From contig NZ_JAHXYH010000001.1 in NCBI RefSeq assembly GCF_019970065.1, forward strand, positions 1,426,001-1,490,000: a stretch of 64,000 nucleotides of DNA. Reading direction: 5' to 3'. Positions within the stretch are counted from its first letter, which is position 1; every line of letters begins with the position of its first letter. Source of the DNA: Chryseobacterium sp. OSA05B. GTDB taxonomy: Bacteria > Bacteroidota > Bacteroidia > Flavobacteriales > Weeksellaceae. The position numbers and the translations under genes are program-made. Shown piece by piece: positions 19,216 to 29,090 of the stretch. The notes below the pieces were generated by a model that did no database searches, was not told the DNA's origin, and saw nothing but the letters and a program-made list of their open reading frames with translations.

Positions 19216-20745
19216 TTATTTTGTAGGAGCGGGCTGTGGATTTACAGGCTGACCTGAAGGATCCACCATCATTCCCGGCTGCATCTGCATAGGCTGCTGT
19301 TGCTCTACTTTCGGTGCAGAAAGACCCGTAAGTTTATCAAGAATTGTTACTACCTCCTGCTCCCCTAAGTTCACAAAAGATCTGCTGGCGATCTTACCGT
19401 CTTTATCCACTACGATGAAGCAAGGTAATTTAAATCCGTAAACACCATATTTTTTAGCGATATCAGATTCCAGACCTTTTTCTCCGTATACATTCGTTCC
19501 AGGAATTCCTTTTAATAATGCACTGCTTGTTTTTACAAACTGATCTTTAGTATCATCTACGTTGACAAAAACAAAGTTCATTTTAGATTTGTAGAAATTC
19601 ACTACTTCTTTTAATACAGGCACGGTAGCTTCGCTGATATAAGGATTCCAAGATGCGTAGAAGAACAACATGTATGGTTTTCCTTTGTTTTCAGAAAGCT
19701 GGTAAGATTTACCGTCTGCTTTTACCAGCGAACCTTCAGGAGCAACTTCTCCTACTTTAAGTCCGTTGATAGCAATCTGCATTTTACCTAAGTCAGCTTT
19801 GATACCACCATCAGTAATATCTGTATCGATGATTTTTTTGATTTTCTCTGTATTTTTTGCAGGGGCACCCGGATGAATATCCTGAGCTACCACAAATGCT
19901 AAAAGATAGTCTTTAGCTGTCTGCGAGATGTCTTTTTTGTCTTTCAGGAACTGTGCGAACACTTCAGAAGTGATGATATCTGTTTTTCCTTTCGTTTTAG
20001 CTTCAGCAAATTTCTGGAAGTCCGGACTCATTTTCACAAGAAGATACTGTCTGTATAATGGAATTGTTTTTACCATTAAGTCTTTGTTCTCTTCTAGTTT
20101 AGTTTCATAATCCTTGAAAGCTTTTGACACTTTAAATGAAGGATTTCCTGACATCTGACGCTGCGCCATTTCATAATTGGCCAAAAGGTTCAGAATAGTT
20201 ACTTTCACATCATTCTTTTTCCACTCCAGCATTCCTTTGCCAGGGTTGTTTTTCTTAGCAAGCTCATCCACATTCTTGTTGATATCAGCTTCGATTTTCT
20301 GCGCTCCTTTTAAGAACGTTTTTTCGTCACCTGACATTAACTGCTGGATGTTGATTTTACTTCCGTACTCCCCTAAAAACTTTTGGCTCGCCTGAAGGAA
20401 ATCATTATTTTTCTTAGCGTCTCCTGTAACTACGAATTCATTTGGAAAGGTCATTGAGTTTCCAGAAATGTTTAACTTCTGTCCGCCTTCAAGATAAATC
20501 AGATTCTGTCTTCCTGCATAGTTGATCACATACATTCCGTCTTTAGGAGCATCAAAGCTTCCTGCAAAGTTTCCATTTTTATCTAAACCTATATTAACAA
20601 GTGGAAGTGTTGCTACACCAGAAGCTTCAACAAATTCAATTCTTTCGAGTGGTGAACTTCCGGCAATTTTTCCTTTTACTTCAACTTTTTTTGAACAAGA
20701 CATCACAAATGCTGTGATGATAAACAATAAAAGATATTTTTTCAT
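19216..20745 (-). CDS. TlpA-like thioredoxin-fold lipoprotein lacking the CXXC pair
   Basis: A 509-residue predicted lipoprotein. I start it at 20745, where KYLLLFIITAFVMSCSKK gives a lipobox (Cys ~18). Residues ~25-110 are a DUF4369-like beta domain, a helical middle follows, and residues ~335-470 have the thioredoxin/TlpA fold. At the active-site position the sequence is FFYASWNPYISEATVP, where redox relatives have WCxxC; both Cys are gone, so thiol-disulfide exchange by the usual mechanism is unlikely. The cis-Pro loop (KLPCFIVVDKDGK) remains. The tail is rich in Gln, Pro and Met. It could be a scaffold or chaperone of the cell envelope; role unknown. It is monocistronic, with its own terminator. 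Confidence 0.8.
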   Translation of the reverse strand: MKKYLLLFIITAFVMSCSKKVEVKGKIAGSSPLERIEFVEASGVATLPLVNIGLDKNGNFAGSFDAPKDGMYVINYAGRQNLIYLEGGQKLNISGNSMTFPNEFVVTGDAKKNNDFLQASQKFLGEYGSKINIQQLMSGDEKTFLKGAQKIEADINKNVDELAKKNNPGKGMLEWKKNDVKVTILNLLANYEMAQRQMSGNPSFKVSKAFKDYETKLEENKDLMVKTIPLYRQYLLVKMSPDFQKFAEAKTKGKTDIITSEVFAQFLKDKKDISQTAKDYLLAFVVAQDIHPGAPAKNTEKIKKIIDTDITDGGIKADLGKMQIAINGLKVGEVAPEGSLVKADGKSYQLSENKGKPYMLFFYASWNPYISEATVPVLKEVVNFYKSKMNFVFVNVDDTKDQFVKTSSALLKGIPGTNVYGEKGLESDIAKKYGVYGFKLPCFIVVDKDGKIASRSFVNLGEQEVVTILDKLTGLSAPKVEQQQPMQMQPGMMVDPSGQPVNPQPAPTK

Positions 20746-21010
20746 TTCAATTTTAATATTACACAAAAATACGTTTTTTACGGCTTGTTGATTAACACTA
20801 TTTATTTTTTTTGAAAATTTTATGAAATCCTATGGAGAGGGCCGTTGAGACCATTTTACCCGCTTAGATTTTTACTTGTAGATAAAAATCTATGGGTGAG
20901 AATTCTTCCTCTTTTCTTAAATAGTGTTCACCAAATATAGACTTATTAAATAAAGAATGTCTTATCTGCTCAACAACTTAACAAATTTTAACAACTAAAA
21001 GCATAGTATA
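20746..21010. other. Intergenic region with nested inverted repeats
   Basis: No gene is visible here. TATTTTTG on the minus strand (20764-20771) is a likely -7 box of the lipoprotein gene starting at 20745. An outer inverted repeat, AACACTATTTA (20794-20804) and TAAATAGTGTT (20918-20928), encloses an inner hairpin TAGATTTTTA/TAAAAATCTA (20865-20892) that extends through ACCC/GGGT. This could be a structured RNA, a small repeat element or a protein-binding region. Confidence 0.5.
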
Positions 21011-21043
21011 AAAAAAATCGCCTTCATAATGAAGACGATTTTT
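21011..21043 (-). terminator. Rho-independent terminator of sdhCAB
   Basis: AAAAATCG pairs with CGATTTTT around an inner CTTCAT/ATGAAG stem with one mismatch. The minus strand continues in T after the hairpin. It lies 20 bases after the sdhB stop codon. Confidence 0.8.
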
Positions 21044-21063
21044 ATATATATTTCGAATAGATT

Positions 21064-21831
21064 CTATCCGTTATCTACCATAGCAGCCATATATTCTCTG
21101 TTCATTCTGGCGATGTTTTCAAGAGAAATTCCTTTCGGACATTCAATCTCACAAGCTCCTGTATTTGAACAGTTTCCGAATCCTTCTTCGTCCATAGCTT
21201 TCACCATGTTCAGAACTCTTCGCTTTGCTTCTACTCTACCCTGAGGAAGTAAGGCGAACTGAGAAACTTTAGCTCCAACGAATAGCATAGCGGATCCGTT
21301 TTTACACGTTGCCACACAAGCACCACATCCGATACATGCTGCAGCATCCATTGCTTTATCTGCATCTTCTTTAGGAACCGGAATTGCATTAGCATCTAAA
21401 GTATTACCGGAAGTGTTCACCGAAATGAAACCACCTGCAGCCATTACTCTGTCGAATGCGCTTCTGTCTACCATTAAGTCTTTAATAACCGGGAAAGCAG
21501 CACTTCTCCAAGGCTCAATAACGATGGTTTCACCGTCTTTGAACATTCTCATGTGAAGCTGACAAGTCGTGATACCAGTATCCGGACCGTGAGCTCTACC
21601 ATTGATGTAAAGAGAACACATCCCGCAGATTCCTTCACGACAATCGTGGTCGAAAGCGATAGGTTCTTTTCCCTCGTTAATAATATTCTCGTTCAAAATA
21701 TCCAACATTTCCAGGAAAGAAGAATCTGTAGAAACATCCGATATTTTGTAGGTCTCAAACTGACCTTTAGTTTTGCTATTTTTTTGTCTCCAAATTTTTA
21801 GGGTAAGATGAAGGCCTTTTTTTGCACTCAT
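21064..21831 (-). CDS. sdhB: Succinate dehydrogenase/fumarate reductase iron-sulfur subunit
   Basis: A 255-residue electron-transfer subunit of respiratory complex II, passing electrons from the flavoprotein to the membrane cytochrome. The [2Fe-2S] ligands are in [10 protein letters not shown] with a fourth Cys in TGITTC; two further clusters use [13 protein letters not shown] and [15 protein letters not shown]. Length and motif order are normal. It is the last gene of the operon, 24 bases after sdhA. As in other Bacteroidetes, the complex is of the SdhCAB type with one membrane subunit. Confidence 0.95.
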   Translation of the reverse strand: MSAKKGLHLTLKIWRQKNSKTKGQFETYKISDVSTDSSFLEMLDILNENIINEGKEPIAFDHDCREGICGMCSLYINGRAHGPDTGITTCQLHMRMFKDGETIVIEPWRSAAFPVIKDLMVDRSAFDRVMAAGGFISVNTSGNTLDANAIPVPKEDADKAMDAAACIGCGACVATCKNGSAMLFVGAKVSQFALLPQGRVEAKRRVLNMVKAMDEEGFGNCSNTGACEIECPKGISLENIARMNREYMAAMVDNG

Positions 21832-21855
21832 AATTATTTATTTATAGGTTGGAGA

Positions 21856-23868
21856 TTATTTGTAACTTCTTGCTTTAACTTCAATGTTTTCGTAGATCAG
21901 ATCTTCTTTATGCAGAACTTCAGTGGTGATATCATCTGTCTGATATTCCCAAGCGCCTACATATTTGAAGTTAACATCATCTCTTTCAGCTTCACCTTCA
22001 GGAGTAGCATGATCTTCTCTGAAGTGTCCTCCACAAGATTCGTTTCTGTGTAATGCATCGATTGCCATTAATTGTCCTAGCTCGATAAAATCTGCAACTC
22101 TGAACGCTTTTTCAAGCTCAGTGTTCATTCCATCTGCATCCCCAGGAACTTTCACATCGCTCCAGAATTCTTTTTTCACCTGTGCGATTTCATCGATAGC
22201 TTCTTTTAATCCTTCAGGAGTTCTTCCCATTCCTACCTTATTCCACATGATGTGTCCTAATTTTTTGTGGAAATAATCTACTGAATGAGTTCCTTTATTA
22301 TTTAAGAAGAAATTTACTTTGTCTTTAATATCTTTTTCAGCCTGATCGAATTCACCGGAAGTCGTAGGAATTGTTCCTGTTCTGATGTCTGCAGAAAGAT
22401 AATCAGCAATCGTGTAAGGAAGTACGAAATATCCGTCTGCCAAACCTTGCATCAAAGCAGAAGCTCCCAATCTGTTAGCTCCGTGATCTGAGAAGTTAGC
22501 TTCACCGATGACGAAACATCCAGGGATTGTAGACTGTAAGTTATAATCAACCCAAACACCACCCATTGTGTAGTGTACTGCAGGATAGATCTTCATTGGC
22601 GTTTTGTAAGGATCATCGGCTGTAATTTTTTCGTACATTACGAATAAGTTACCGTATTTCTCCTCAATCCAGGCTTTTCCTAAATCATAGATCTGCTGAT
22701 CTGTAGGATTGTGAATATGTTTTTCGATAGCGGCTTCTTTACCTTTTTTGATGATTTCTGTAGAGAAATCTAAGTAAACACCTTCTTTAGTATCATTATT
22801 CTCGATTCCGAAACCAGCATCACATCTTTCTTTACCAGCTCTGGACGCAACGTCTCTAGGCACTAAGTTTCCGAATGCAGGATATCTTCTTTCCAGATAA
22901 TAATCTCTATCTTCTTCTTTAATATTTTCAGGTCTTAATTTACCTTCTCTGATGGCTACAGAATCTTCAATTTTCTTAGGAACCCAAATTCTCCCTGAGT
23001 TTCTAAGAGATTCAGACATCAAAGTCAGTTTAGACTGCTGTGTTCCGTGAACCGGAATACAAGTCGGGTGAATCTGTACATAACAAGGGTTGGCGAAGTA
23101 CGCTCCTTTTTTGTGGATTTTCCAAGCCGCAGAAACGTTTGATCCCATTGCATTGGTAGAAAGGAAATATACGTTTCCGTAACCTCCGGATGCAATAACA
23201 ACCGCGTGAGCAGAATGTCTTTCAATCTCTCCCGTTACAAGGTTTCTTGCGATGATTCCTCTTGCTTTTCCGTCTACAATGACCAACTCCATCATTTCAT
23301 GACGGTTGTACATTTTAATTCTACCTTTACCGATCTGACGGCTCATTGAAGAATATGCCCCTAGCAATAACTGCTGTCCTGTCTGTCCTTTTGCGTAGAA
23401 TGTTCTTTTTACCTGAACCCCACCAAATGAACGGTTATCTAACTGACCGCCGTAATCTCTTCCGAAAGGGACTCCCTGAGAAACACACTGGTCGATAATA
23501 TTGGCAGAAACTTCAGCCAGTCTGTAAACGTTAGCCTCTCTTGCTCTGTAGTCACCACCTTTGATGGTGTCATAAAATAATCTGTATGTAGAGTCACCGT
23601 CTCCCTGATAATTTTTAGCAGCGTTGATACCTCCTTGTGCAGCAATCGAGTGTGCTCTTCTTGGAGAATCCTGATAGCAGAATGCTTTTACGTTATATCC
23701 CTGCTCAGCTAATGTAGCTGCAGCAGAACCTCCTGCCAAACCTGTACCTACAACAATAATATCAATCTTATCTCTGTTGTTTGGTGCAACAAGGTTCATA
23801 TGGTCTTTATGATGCTTCCATTTATCCTTTAAAGGACCAGCCGGAATTTTTGAATCTAATTTACTCAT
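21856..23868 (-). CDS. sdhA: Succinate dehydrogenase/fumarate reductase flavoprotein subunit
   Basis: A 670-residue flavoprotein that oxidises succinate to fumarate in the TCA cycle. The FAD-binding N-terminus ([20 protein letters not shown]) is followed by the flavinylation-site segment [17 protein letters not shown]. The active-site region HPTCIPVHG and the capping-domain sequence [18 protein letters not shown] are intact, and the C-terminal [17 protein letters not shown] is typical. The order sdhC-sdhA-sdhB with gaps of 15 and 24 bases indicates one transcript. Confidence 0.95.
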   Translation of the reverse strand: MSKLDSKIPAGPLKDKWKHHKDHMNLVAPNNRDKIDIIVVGTGLAGGSAAATLAEQGYNVKAFCYQDSPRRAHSIAAQGGINAAKNYQGDGDSTYRLFYDTIKGGDYRAREANVYRLAEVSANIIDQCVSQGVPFGRDYGGQLDNRSFGGVQVKRTFYAKGQTGQQLLLGAYSSMSRQIGKGRIKMYNRHEMMELVIVDGKARGIIARNLVTGEIERHSAHAVVIASGGYGNVYFLSTNAMGSNVSAAWKIHKKGAYFANPCYVQIHPTCIPVHGTQQSKLTLMSESLRNSGRIWVPKKIEDSVAIREGKLRPENIKEEDRDYYLERRYPAFGNLVPRDVASRAGKERCDAGFGIENNDTKEGVYLDFSTEIIKKGKEAAIEKHIHNPTDQQIYDLGKAWIEEKYGNLFVMYEKITADDPYKTPMKIYPAVHYTMGGVWVDYNLQSTIPGCFVIGEANFSDHGANRLGASALMQGLADGYFVLPYTIADYLSADIRTGTIPTTSGEFDQAEKDIKDKVNFFLNNKGTHSVDYFHKKLGHIMWNKVGMGRTPEGLKEAIDEIAQVKKEFWSDVKVPGDADGMNTELEKAFRVADFIELGQLMAIDALHRNESCGGHFREDHATPEGEAERDDVNFKYVGAWEYQTDDITTEVLHKEDLIYENIEVKARSYK

Positions 23869-23883
23869 ATTGGTATATTGATA

Positions 23884-24546
23884 TTATTGAGTTACGAAGT
23901 GAAAAATTGCAATAAAAATAAAACCTGCAGGAATAAGGATGGAATACCATTTTCCAAAAGCTTTAATTACCGGAGTATATTTCGGATGTCTTGCACCAAT
24001 AGACTGGAACGAAGATTGGAAACCGTGAGCCAAATGCAGTCCAAGCAAAACAAAAGAGATCACATATAGTGCTACTCTCCAAAGGTCTGCAAACTTCTCA
24101 TGTAACTCCGGCCAGAAACGTTCCGCATCGGGAGCAACTCCTTCCACATACTTGTAGTTGATCTCATGAAGCCAGAAATCATATAAGTGAAGCGCCAGGA
24201 AAGCCAAAACAACAGCCCCTGAAATAATCATATTTCTGGACATCCATGAAGAGTTCACAGAAGGGTTGTTTGAAGCGTACTTTATCGGACGCGCTTTATT
24301 GTTCTTAATTTCCAGTACAAATCCCATGATGAAATGGAAAAGAACCGCAAAACCAAGAACAGGCTGCATTAAGAACTGCACAAAAGGATTATAGCCCATA
24401 AAATCTGATGCTGTATTGAATGCATCACGATTCAGGACTGATAACAAATTGGTCGTCAAATGCAGTATAAGAAAGATCAGCAAAAACATAGCTGATAATG
24501 CCATCGCATATTTTCTACCTATCGTAGAACTCGTTAAACCTGCCAT
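23884..24546 (-). CDS. sdhC: Succinate dehydrogenase cytochrome b subunit
   Basis: A 220-residue membrane anchor with five hydrophobic segments, binding heme b and passing electrons to menaquinone. Conserved His residues occur within the membrane segments (FLILHLTTNLL, VLFHFIMGFVLEI, LGLHLAHGFQSSFQS), as in the single-subunit class B anchors. It opens the operon; the upstream gap holds a -7 box and a CRP-like palindrome. Confidence 0.93.
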   Translation of the reverse strand: MAGLTSSTIGRKYAMALSAMFLLIFLILHLTTNLLSVLNRDAFNTASDFMGYNPFVQFLMQPVLGFAVLFHFIMGFVLEIKNNKARPIKYASNNPSVNSSWMSRNMIISGAVVLAFLALHLYDFWLHEINYKYVEGVAPDAERFWPELHEKFADLWRVALYVISFVLLGLHLAHGFQSSFQSIGARHPKYTPVIKAFGKWYSILIPAGFIFIAIFHFVTQ

Positions 24547-24570
24547 ATAAGTTTAAATTTGAATTTCCCA

Positions 24571-24615
24571 CAAAATTAAGAAATGTTAACAATATCGGGA
24601 AGTGAGAAATCTCAC
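24571..24615 (-). promoter_or_regulatory. sdhC promoter with CRP-like palindrome
   Basis: The minus strand has TAATTTTG (24571-24578), a full TAnnTTTG match 25 bases before the sdhC start. A perfect palindrome, GTGAGA-AA-TCTCAC (24602-24615), is centred 34 bp upstream of the box centre, about -41 from the expected start of transcription. With its flanks it matches nine of ten positions of E. coli CRP TGTGA-N6-TCACA. No -33 TTG at normal spacing, as expected for an activator-dependent promoter. Activation by a Crp/Fnr protein is inferred. Confidence 0.55.
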
Positions 24616-24689
24616 AATTAGCCAGTTTGTAATCTTTCTAAATAAGAATCTAAGGCATTGTGTGAGGATAAAATGCAAAATACCATTTA

Positions 24690-26459
24690 TTATTTTAAAT
24701 CGTATATTTTGCCATTAAAAACCACTTTTTGAGCTGCTTTTGGAAAAGTCTTAATTTCCATGTTGCGGATGCGTCTTGAAGCGCAATAAGGAACTGCTAT
24801 AAAACCCGTTAACTTCTTTTCATCTGAATTTTCAACCGTCCAGAAACAGACTTTGTTTCCGGTCTTTACAGACAATACTTTAGTTTTATTAAAATCATGA
24901 ATCAGGAGCTCATTCTTCCTGTTTTCAAAAATAGTAAAGGTGGTTCTGATGATAAAAAAGAGGAGAACAATTTTTACAAGTTTCATCGAATTTTTAAAAT
25001 TAATTTGTAAAAGCAGTGGCCTCATCCAATAAATCAGGGTGAATAAAGTCAAAACCTCAACAATATTCATCGGTATATTGGAAAAAAACAGCAGATCCGA
25101 TTCCGCAAACCAGTGAATCAGCTTTAGTAAAATCTGAATTGAACCATCATAAATGGTATTGATTAAGCTAAAATCTATTCGCAGTCCAATAAGAATGGTT
25201 ATCAGAAATGAAAATACAATAATCAACTCCGAAAACGGGACAATCAAAATATTGGCGGGAACAGAAACCAAAGAAAACTGATGAAAATAATAGAGAACCA
25301 GCGGAAGCGTCGCGAGTTGAGCAGAAAGCGATATGGTCACCGCATTGAAGAAAAGCTTTTTTAAATATCCGTCCTGCTTAGGGAAATATTTCAAAAGCGG
25401 CTGATTCAACCAATAGATTCCCAAAACAGCCAGAAAGCTAAGCTGAAAACCAACATCAAAAATTTGCTGTGTATCTGCAACCAAAATAATCATTGCCGAC
25501 AATGACAGTGAGTGAAGCAAGTCCGGTTTTCTCTGCAAAAGCACATAAATGAAATAAACCGTCAGCATAATACAGGAACGCATCACTGAGTTCCCAAACC
25601 CAATAAATGCGGCAAAAAGCCAGATGAATGAAATACTAGAAATGATCGCATATTTTCTGAACCTTAACGGACTGAACCGGGTTAAAAGAAAGTAGAATAT
25701 TCCAAAAATGACTACGATATGCGTTCCTGAAATCGCAAGCAAATGAACCATTCCGGATCTGTTAAAATCCTGCACGGTTTCGGGATCTGTTTCCGTTCTG
25801 TCGGCCAGGATAATTCCTTTTAAAAACTCTCTGGTCCTGGATGACATCTCCGTGTGATCGATCTTTTGTACTATTGTAAACCGGTGCTGCTGAACCCTTT
25901 CATTCAAAGTCAGATCATCTCTTTTGGCGGATGAAATTCCTTTTGAAAGATAGCATTGATATTCAATTTTTTTTCTCTTTAAATATCGGGCATAATCAAA
26001 CTGAAAATCATACTTCGGCGTCTTTGGCTTTGAAAGATAAGCGTCTGCTTTGTAATAATGCTCAAAATTAAGCTCCTCCTTTTTTTTCGGGAGATACAGG
26101 ACCGCATTAAAATTTTGTTTTTCCGTAAAAACTAAAGCTTCATATTTTTTATTTTTCTCTGTCGAATTTAATTTCTTTGATATCTTAAAGGTGATCATCC
26201 CATTTTTAGAAACTGAAGAATGATCAGATGAGAAAGCACTGAAAAAATGAAGAATAATTCCCGCGCCGAAAAACATCAATCCCAGAAGAAAAGCTCTTGT
26301 TTTGTGCAGAAAGTAAGAATGAAAAAGAAATAAAAGGAAGATCAGCAGACATACTGCACACACGGCATAAATCGACTTATTATCCAATACCAATTGATCC
26401 TGAAAAATAATTCCCAGAATAAAACACAGGGTCAGAATGAGAAGCGGCTGTTTATTCAA
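24690..26459 (-). CDS. comEC: ComEC/Rec2 family competence protein
   Basis: A 589-residue polytopic membrane protein of the DNA-uptake channel family, which carries single-stranded DNA across the inner membrane. The N-terminus holds membrane segments and a DUF4131-like soluble domain (~95-190). The Competence domain follows, with the signature HLLAISGTHIVVIFG and GFGNSVMRSCIM. About 100 residues follow the last membrane segments, too few for the metallo-beta-lactamase domain of longer homologues; this short form is common in Bacteroidetes. No other competence gene lies nearby. Confidence 0.9.
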   Translation of the reverse strand: MNKQPLLILTLCFILGIIFQDQLVLDNKSIYAVCAVCLLIFLLFLFHSYFLHKTRAFLLGLMFFGAGIILHFFSAFSSDHSSVSKNGMITFKISKKLNSTEKNKKYEALVFTEKQNFNAVLYLPKKKEELNFEHYYKADAYLSKPKTPKYDFQFDYARYLKRKKIEYQCYLSKGISSAKRDDLTLNERVQQHRFTIVQKIDHTEMSSRTREFLKGIILADRTETDPETVQDFNRSGMVHLLAISGTHIVVIFGIFYFLLTRFSPLRFRKYAIISSISFIWLFAAFIGFGNSVMRSCIMLTVYFIYVLLQRKPDLLHSLSLSAMIILVADTQQIFDVGFQLSFLAVLGIYWLNQPLLKYFPKQDGYLKKLFFNAVTISLSAQLATLPLVLYYFHQFSLVSVPANILIVPFSELIIVFSFLITILIGLRIDFSLINTIYDGSIQILLKLIHWFAESDLLFFSNIPMNIVEVLTLFTLIYWMRPLLLQINFKNSMKLVKIVLLFFIIRTTFTIFENRKNELLIHDFNKTKVLSVKTGNKVCFWTVENSDEKKLTGFIAVPYCASRRIRNMEIKTFPKAAQKVVFNGKIYDLK

Positions 26460-26600
26460 ATCATGTTATGCTTGATGATCAAAAAATATTAATTTATTTG
26501 ATTCGCTGATAACACGGATTTTGCAGAATTTCAGGCCTGCCATTCTTCTGAATGAACAACACAGGGCTTGATTATTTACTATGAAATCCTATTTAGGCAA

Positions 26601-26631
26601 AAAAAGAAAGCCGCCTTTATGAGACAGCTTT
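26601..26631 (-). terminator. Terminator with G-U pairs only in minus-strand RNA
   Basis: As minus-strand RNA, AAAGCUGUCU pairs fully with AGGCGGCUUU (including two G-U pairs) around a CAUAA loop, followed by a T-rich run. As plus-strand RNA the same positions give C-A mismatches, so the direction is clear. It ends the GH99-like gene 100 bases upstream. Confidence 0.7.
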
Positions 26632-26731
26632 TGTATTTGAAAATGATCTTTAGGAACAGACCCGTTTTAATTAAAATTTTAAATGGAATATCTTCTCAGA
26701 AGCAATAAATTCCACTTTGAAAGAATTGAGC

Positions 26732-27820
26732 TTATTTCGCTTTTAAAAACCTGTCCGTCAATCTTTTGGTTTCTTTAATATAAAACCACGGATCTCTTCC
26801 ATAGTCTTCATATTTGAAATTGCCCATCTTTTTAGGAATTGCAGGTTCTATCTGAGTTCCTTCATGCCATTCATTAAAGGAAGTAATGCCTATAAAATCC
26901 GGATGGATTTTTGCAGCTGCCTCAAACATTTTCTCATAATATTTCCCGTTTTCCCTGCTCTTGAAATTGGCTTCATTCCACGGTCTTATCCTTGTATCAG
27001 AATATCCCGGTCCCACACACGGAATAAAAATAAGTTTGTGATCTTTTGCATATTGGGAAAGATAGGTCCAGTTGGAGGTTGTGCTCCCGAAAACAAAGCC
27101 TTCGCTGGCAAAATAAGTGTAGAATCCGTCAAATCCGGAGGTTTCAAAAAACTTCGAATGTTCTTTTTCAACCCATAATCCGATATAAAGCCCATCCAGT
27201 TCAGTATTCCGGACTGTTTTCTCACCTTTTTCAGACAATAGTTTTGTCCATTCTTCAGGAGAGATTTTATAACTGTCATATACGTAATACAAAGGCTTTC
27301 CGTCTTTCTTATAAAAAGCATGATGATGAGAATAAGTCTTCACAAGATAGGCAAGCTGATCTCTAAGTTCTGAAATATTTTTATAGAAGGGCTCTATGTG
27401 AAAAGCAACCTTGAGATCCAACTGATCAGCGATATCCAGATATTTTGAGATGCTTTTATCCACAAAAGAATCTTTTCCGAGCCAGCTTAGTACCACAACA
27501 CCCACACCGGAATCCTTGATCATTTTCATGTGTTTTTTAATGATTTCCGGATCATTGGAACTGTAATTCCCCAACTCCGGATAGAAGTTGGCTCCAATAT
27601 CATCTCCTCCTTTATAATGGCCTAAGTTGTTCCACTTCGGATTGCTCCAGTGCGGCAGAATATCATGATTCCAGTGGTCATACTTTCCGTCTACGGCAGG
27701 GTTTGCATACCAGCCATAGTAGAAAATCTGGATCTGTTCGCGGGATTGAGTCTTTTGGGCAAAACTTTTCAGGGAAATCCCTGTAAGCAGGATCAATATA
27801 AGTAAGCTTTTAAAATTCAT
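26732..27820 (-). CDS. Glycoside hydrolase family 99-like protein
   Basis: A 362-residue exported enzyme; the signal peptide ends near GISLKSFAQ. The mature start FYYGWYANPAVDGKYDHWNH and later VVLSWLG, HIEPFY and FNEWHEGTQIEPA follow the pattern of GH99 endo-alpha-mannosidases/mannanases, which act on mannose-containing glycans through a (beta/alpha)8 barrel. The final ITSFNEWHEGTQIEP is also shared with GH71-like barrels, so the linkage cut is uncertain. It lies 58 bases after lpxB and may be read through from it. No SusC/SusD pair is nearby, so this is not a typical polysaccharide utilisation locus. Confidence 0.75.
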   Translation of the reverse strand: MNFKSLLILILLTGISLKSFAQKTQSREQIQIFYYGWYANPAVDGKYDHWNHDILPHWSNPKWNNLGHYKGGDDIGANFYPELGNYSSNDPEIIKKHMKMIKDSGVGVVVLSWLGKDSFVDKSISKYLDIADQLDLKVAFHIEPFYKNISELRDQLAYLVKTYSHHHAFYKKDGKPLYYVYDSYKISPEEWTKLLSEKGEKTVRNTELDGLYIGLWVEKEHSKFFETSGFDGFYTYFASEGFVFGSTTSNWTYLSQYAKDHKLIFIPCVGPGYSDTRIRPWNEANFKSRENGKYYEKMFEAAAKIHPDFIGITSFNEWHEGTQIEPAIPKKMGNFKYEDYGRDPWFYIKETKRLTDRFLKAK

Positions 27821-27878
27821 TTGAATAAAAATTTAAATCGGCAAAACCCTTCAGCATTAAATCAATTGGAACTCTGTC

Positions 27879-28982
27879 CTAAACACTTAAAATCACATCA
27901 GCAGCTTTCTCGCTGGCTCCTTTTCCACCGAGTTTTTCTCTTAAAAGGCTGTAATCTGCCAGCACCTGGTTTCTTTTTTCTCCTTCTATCATTTTACCCA
28001 GTTCTTCCACCAGATTTTTAGTATTCAGATCAGTCTGGATCAGCTCTTTTACGACTTCCCGATCCATAATAAGATTAACAAGAGAAATATATTTGATGTT
28101 TTTCACCAACCTCTTGGCAATGGCGTAAGAAATTTTGCTTCCGCGATAGCATACTACTTCCGGAACATTCAGTAAAGCAGTTTCCAAAGTTGCCGTTCCC
28201 GAAGTAACAAGCGCAGCTTTTGAGCATCTCAGCAAATCATAGGTCATGTTCGACACAAAATGAACATTGTCATCCACATATTTCTGATAAAATTCTTTCG
28301 GAAGACTTGGTGCACCGGCAATGACAAACTGGTAATTTTTAAAATGAGGTCTTACGGAAAGCATAATTTCAAGCATCTTTTCCACTTCCTGTTTTCTGGA
28401 ACCGGGAAGAAGCGCTATGATTTCCTTTTCATTCAGTCCATTTTCCTTTTTGAATTCTTCGGTGCTGATTTCTTTTAAACTGGAAATCGCATCCAGCAAA
28501 GGATGGCCAACAAAATGGGAATGAACCCCATGTTTTTTATAAAAATCTTCTTCGAAAGGAAGGATGACCATCATTTCATCTACATATTTTTTAATGATTT
28601 CTACCCTGCCTTCTTTCCAGGCCCAAAGCTGTGGAGAAATATAATAGACTACTTTGATTCCCAATTCTTTTGCAAAACGGGCGATTCTTAAATTAAATCC
28701 GGGATAATCTATCAAAATTAAAACGTCCGGTTTATTATTCCTGATGTCTTCTTTACAGAACTTAATATTATTCAGAATCGTTCTCAAATTCATGGCCACT
28801 TCGAGAAATCCCATAAACGCAAGATCACGGTAATGTTTTACCAGAGTACCGCCCTGTGCTGTCATAAGATCTCCACCCCAGAATCTGATTTCCGCCTGCG
28901 GATCTTTCTGTAAAAGGGCTTTCATTAAATTGCTTCCATGCAGATCACCGGAGGCTTCTCCTGCAATAATGTAATATTTCAT
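27879..28982 (-). CDS. lpxB: Lipid-A-disaccharide synthase
   Basis: A 367-residue GT19 glycosyltransferase that joins UDP-diacylglucosamine and lipid X to form the lipid A disaccharide at the inner face of the membrane. The N-terminus YYIIAGEASGDLHGSNL is the family signature; IDYPGFNLRIA, YYISPQLWAWKEGR and LLPGSRKQEVEKML follow in the expected order. SGTATLETALLNVPEVVCYR forms the donor-binding region. Length is normal. A divergent gene starts 166 bases upstream. Confidence 0.95.
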   Translation of the reverse strand: MKYYIIAGEASGDLHGSNLMKALLQKDPQAEIRFWGGDLMTAQGGTLVKHYRDLAFMGFLEVAMNLRTILNNIKFCKEDIRNNKPDVLILIDYPGFNLRIARFAKELGIKVVYYISPQLWAWKEGRVEIIKKYVDEMMVILPFEEDFYKKHGVHSHFVGHPLLDAISSLKEISTEEFKKENGLNEKEIIALLPGSRKQEVEKMLEIMLSVRPHFKNYQFVIAGAPSLPKEFYQKYVDDNVHFVSNMTYDLLRCSKAALVTSGTATLETALLNVPEVVCYRGSKISYAIAKRLVKNIKYISLVNLIMDREVVKELIQTDLNTKNLVEELGKMIEGEKRNQVLADYSLLREKLGGKGASEKAADVILSV

Positions 28983-29090
28983 TTCTTCCGAAATCTTTTA
29001 ATTTGTTTTTAAAACCATCACAAACCAGCCCTTATTTCACTTTACAGAATGATTTCGAATTATGGGAGGTTTCTATGGTAAGGATAGAGA

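Noticed and set aside
20794..20928. Riboswitch upstream of the thioredoxin-like gene
   Set aside because: The inverted repeats lie upstream of the likely -7 box (20764-20771) on the minus strand, so they would not be in that gene's leader, and no known aptamer core is recognised.
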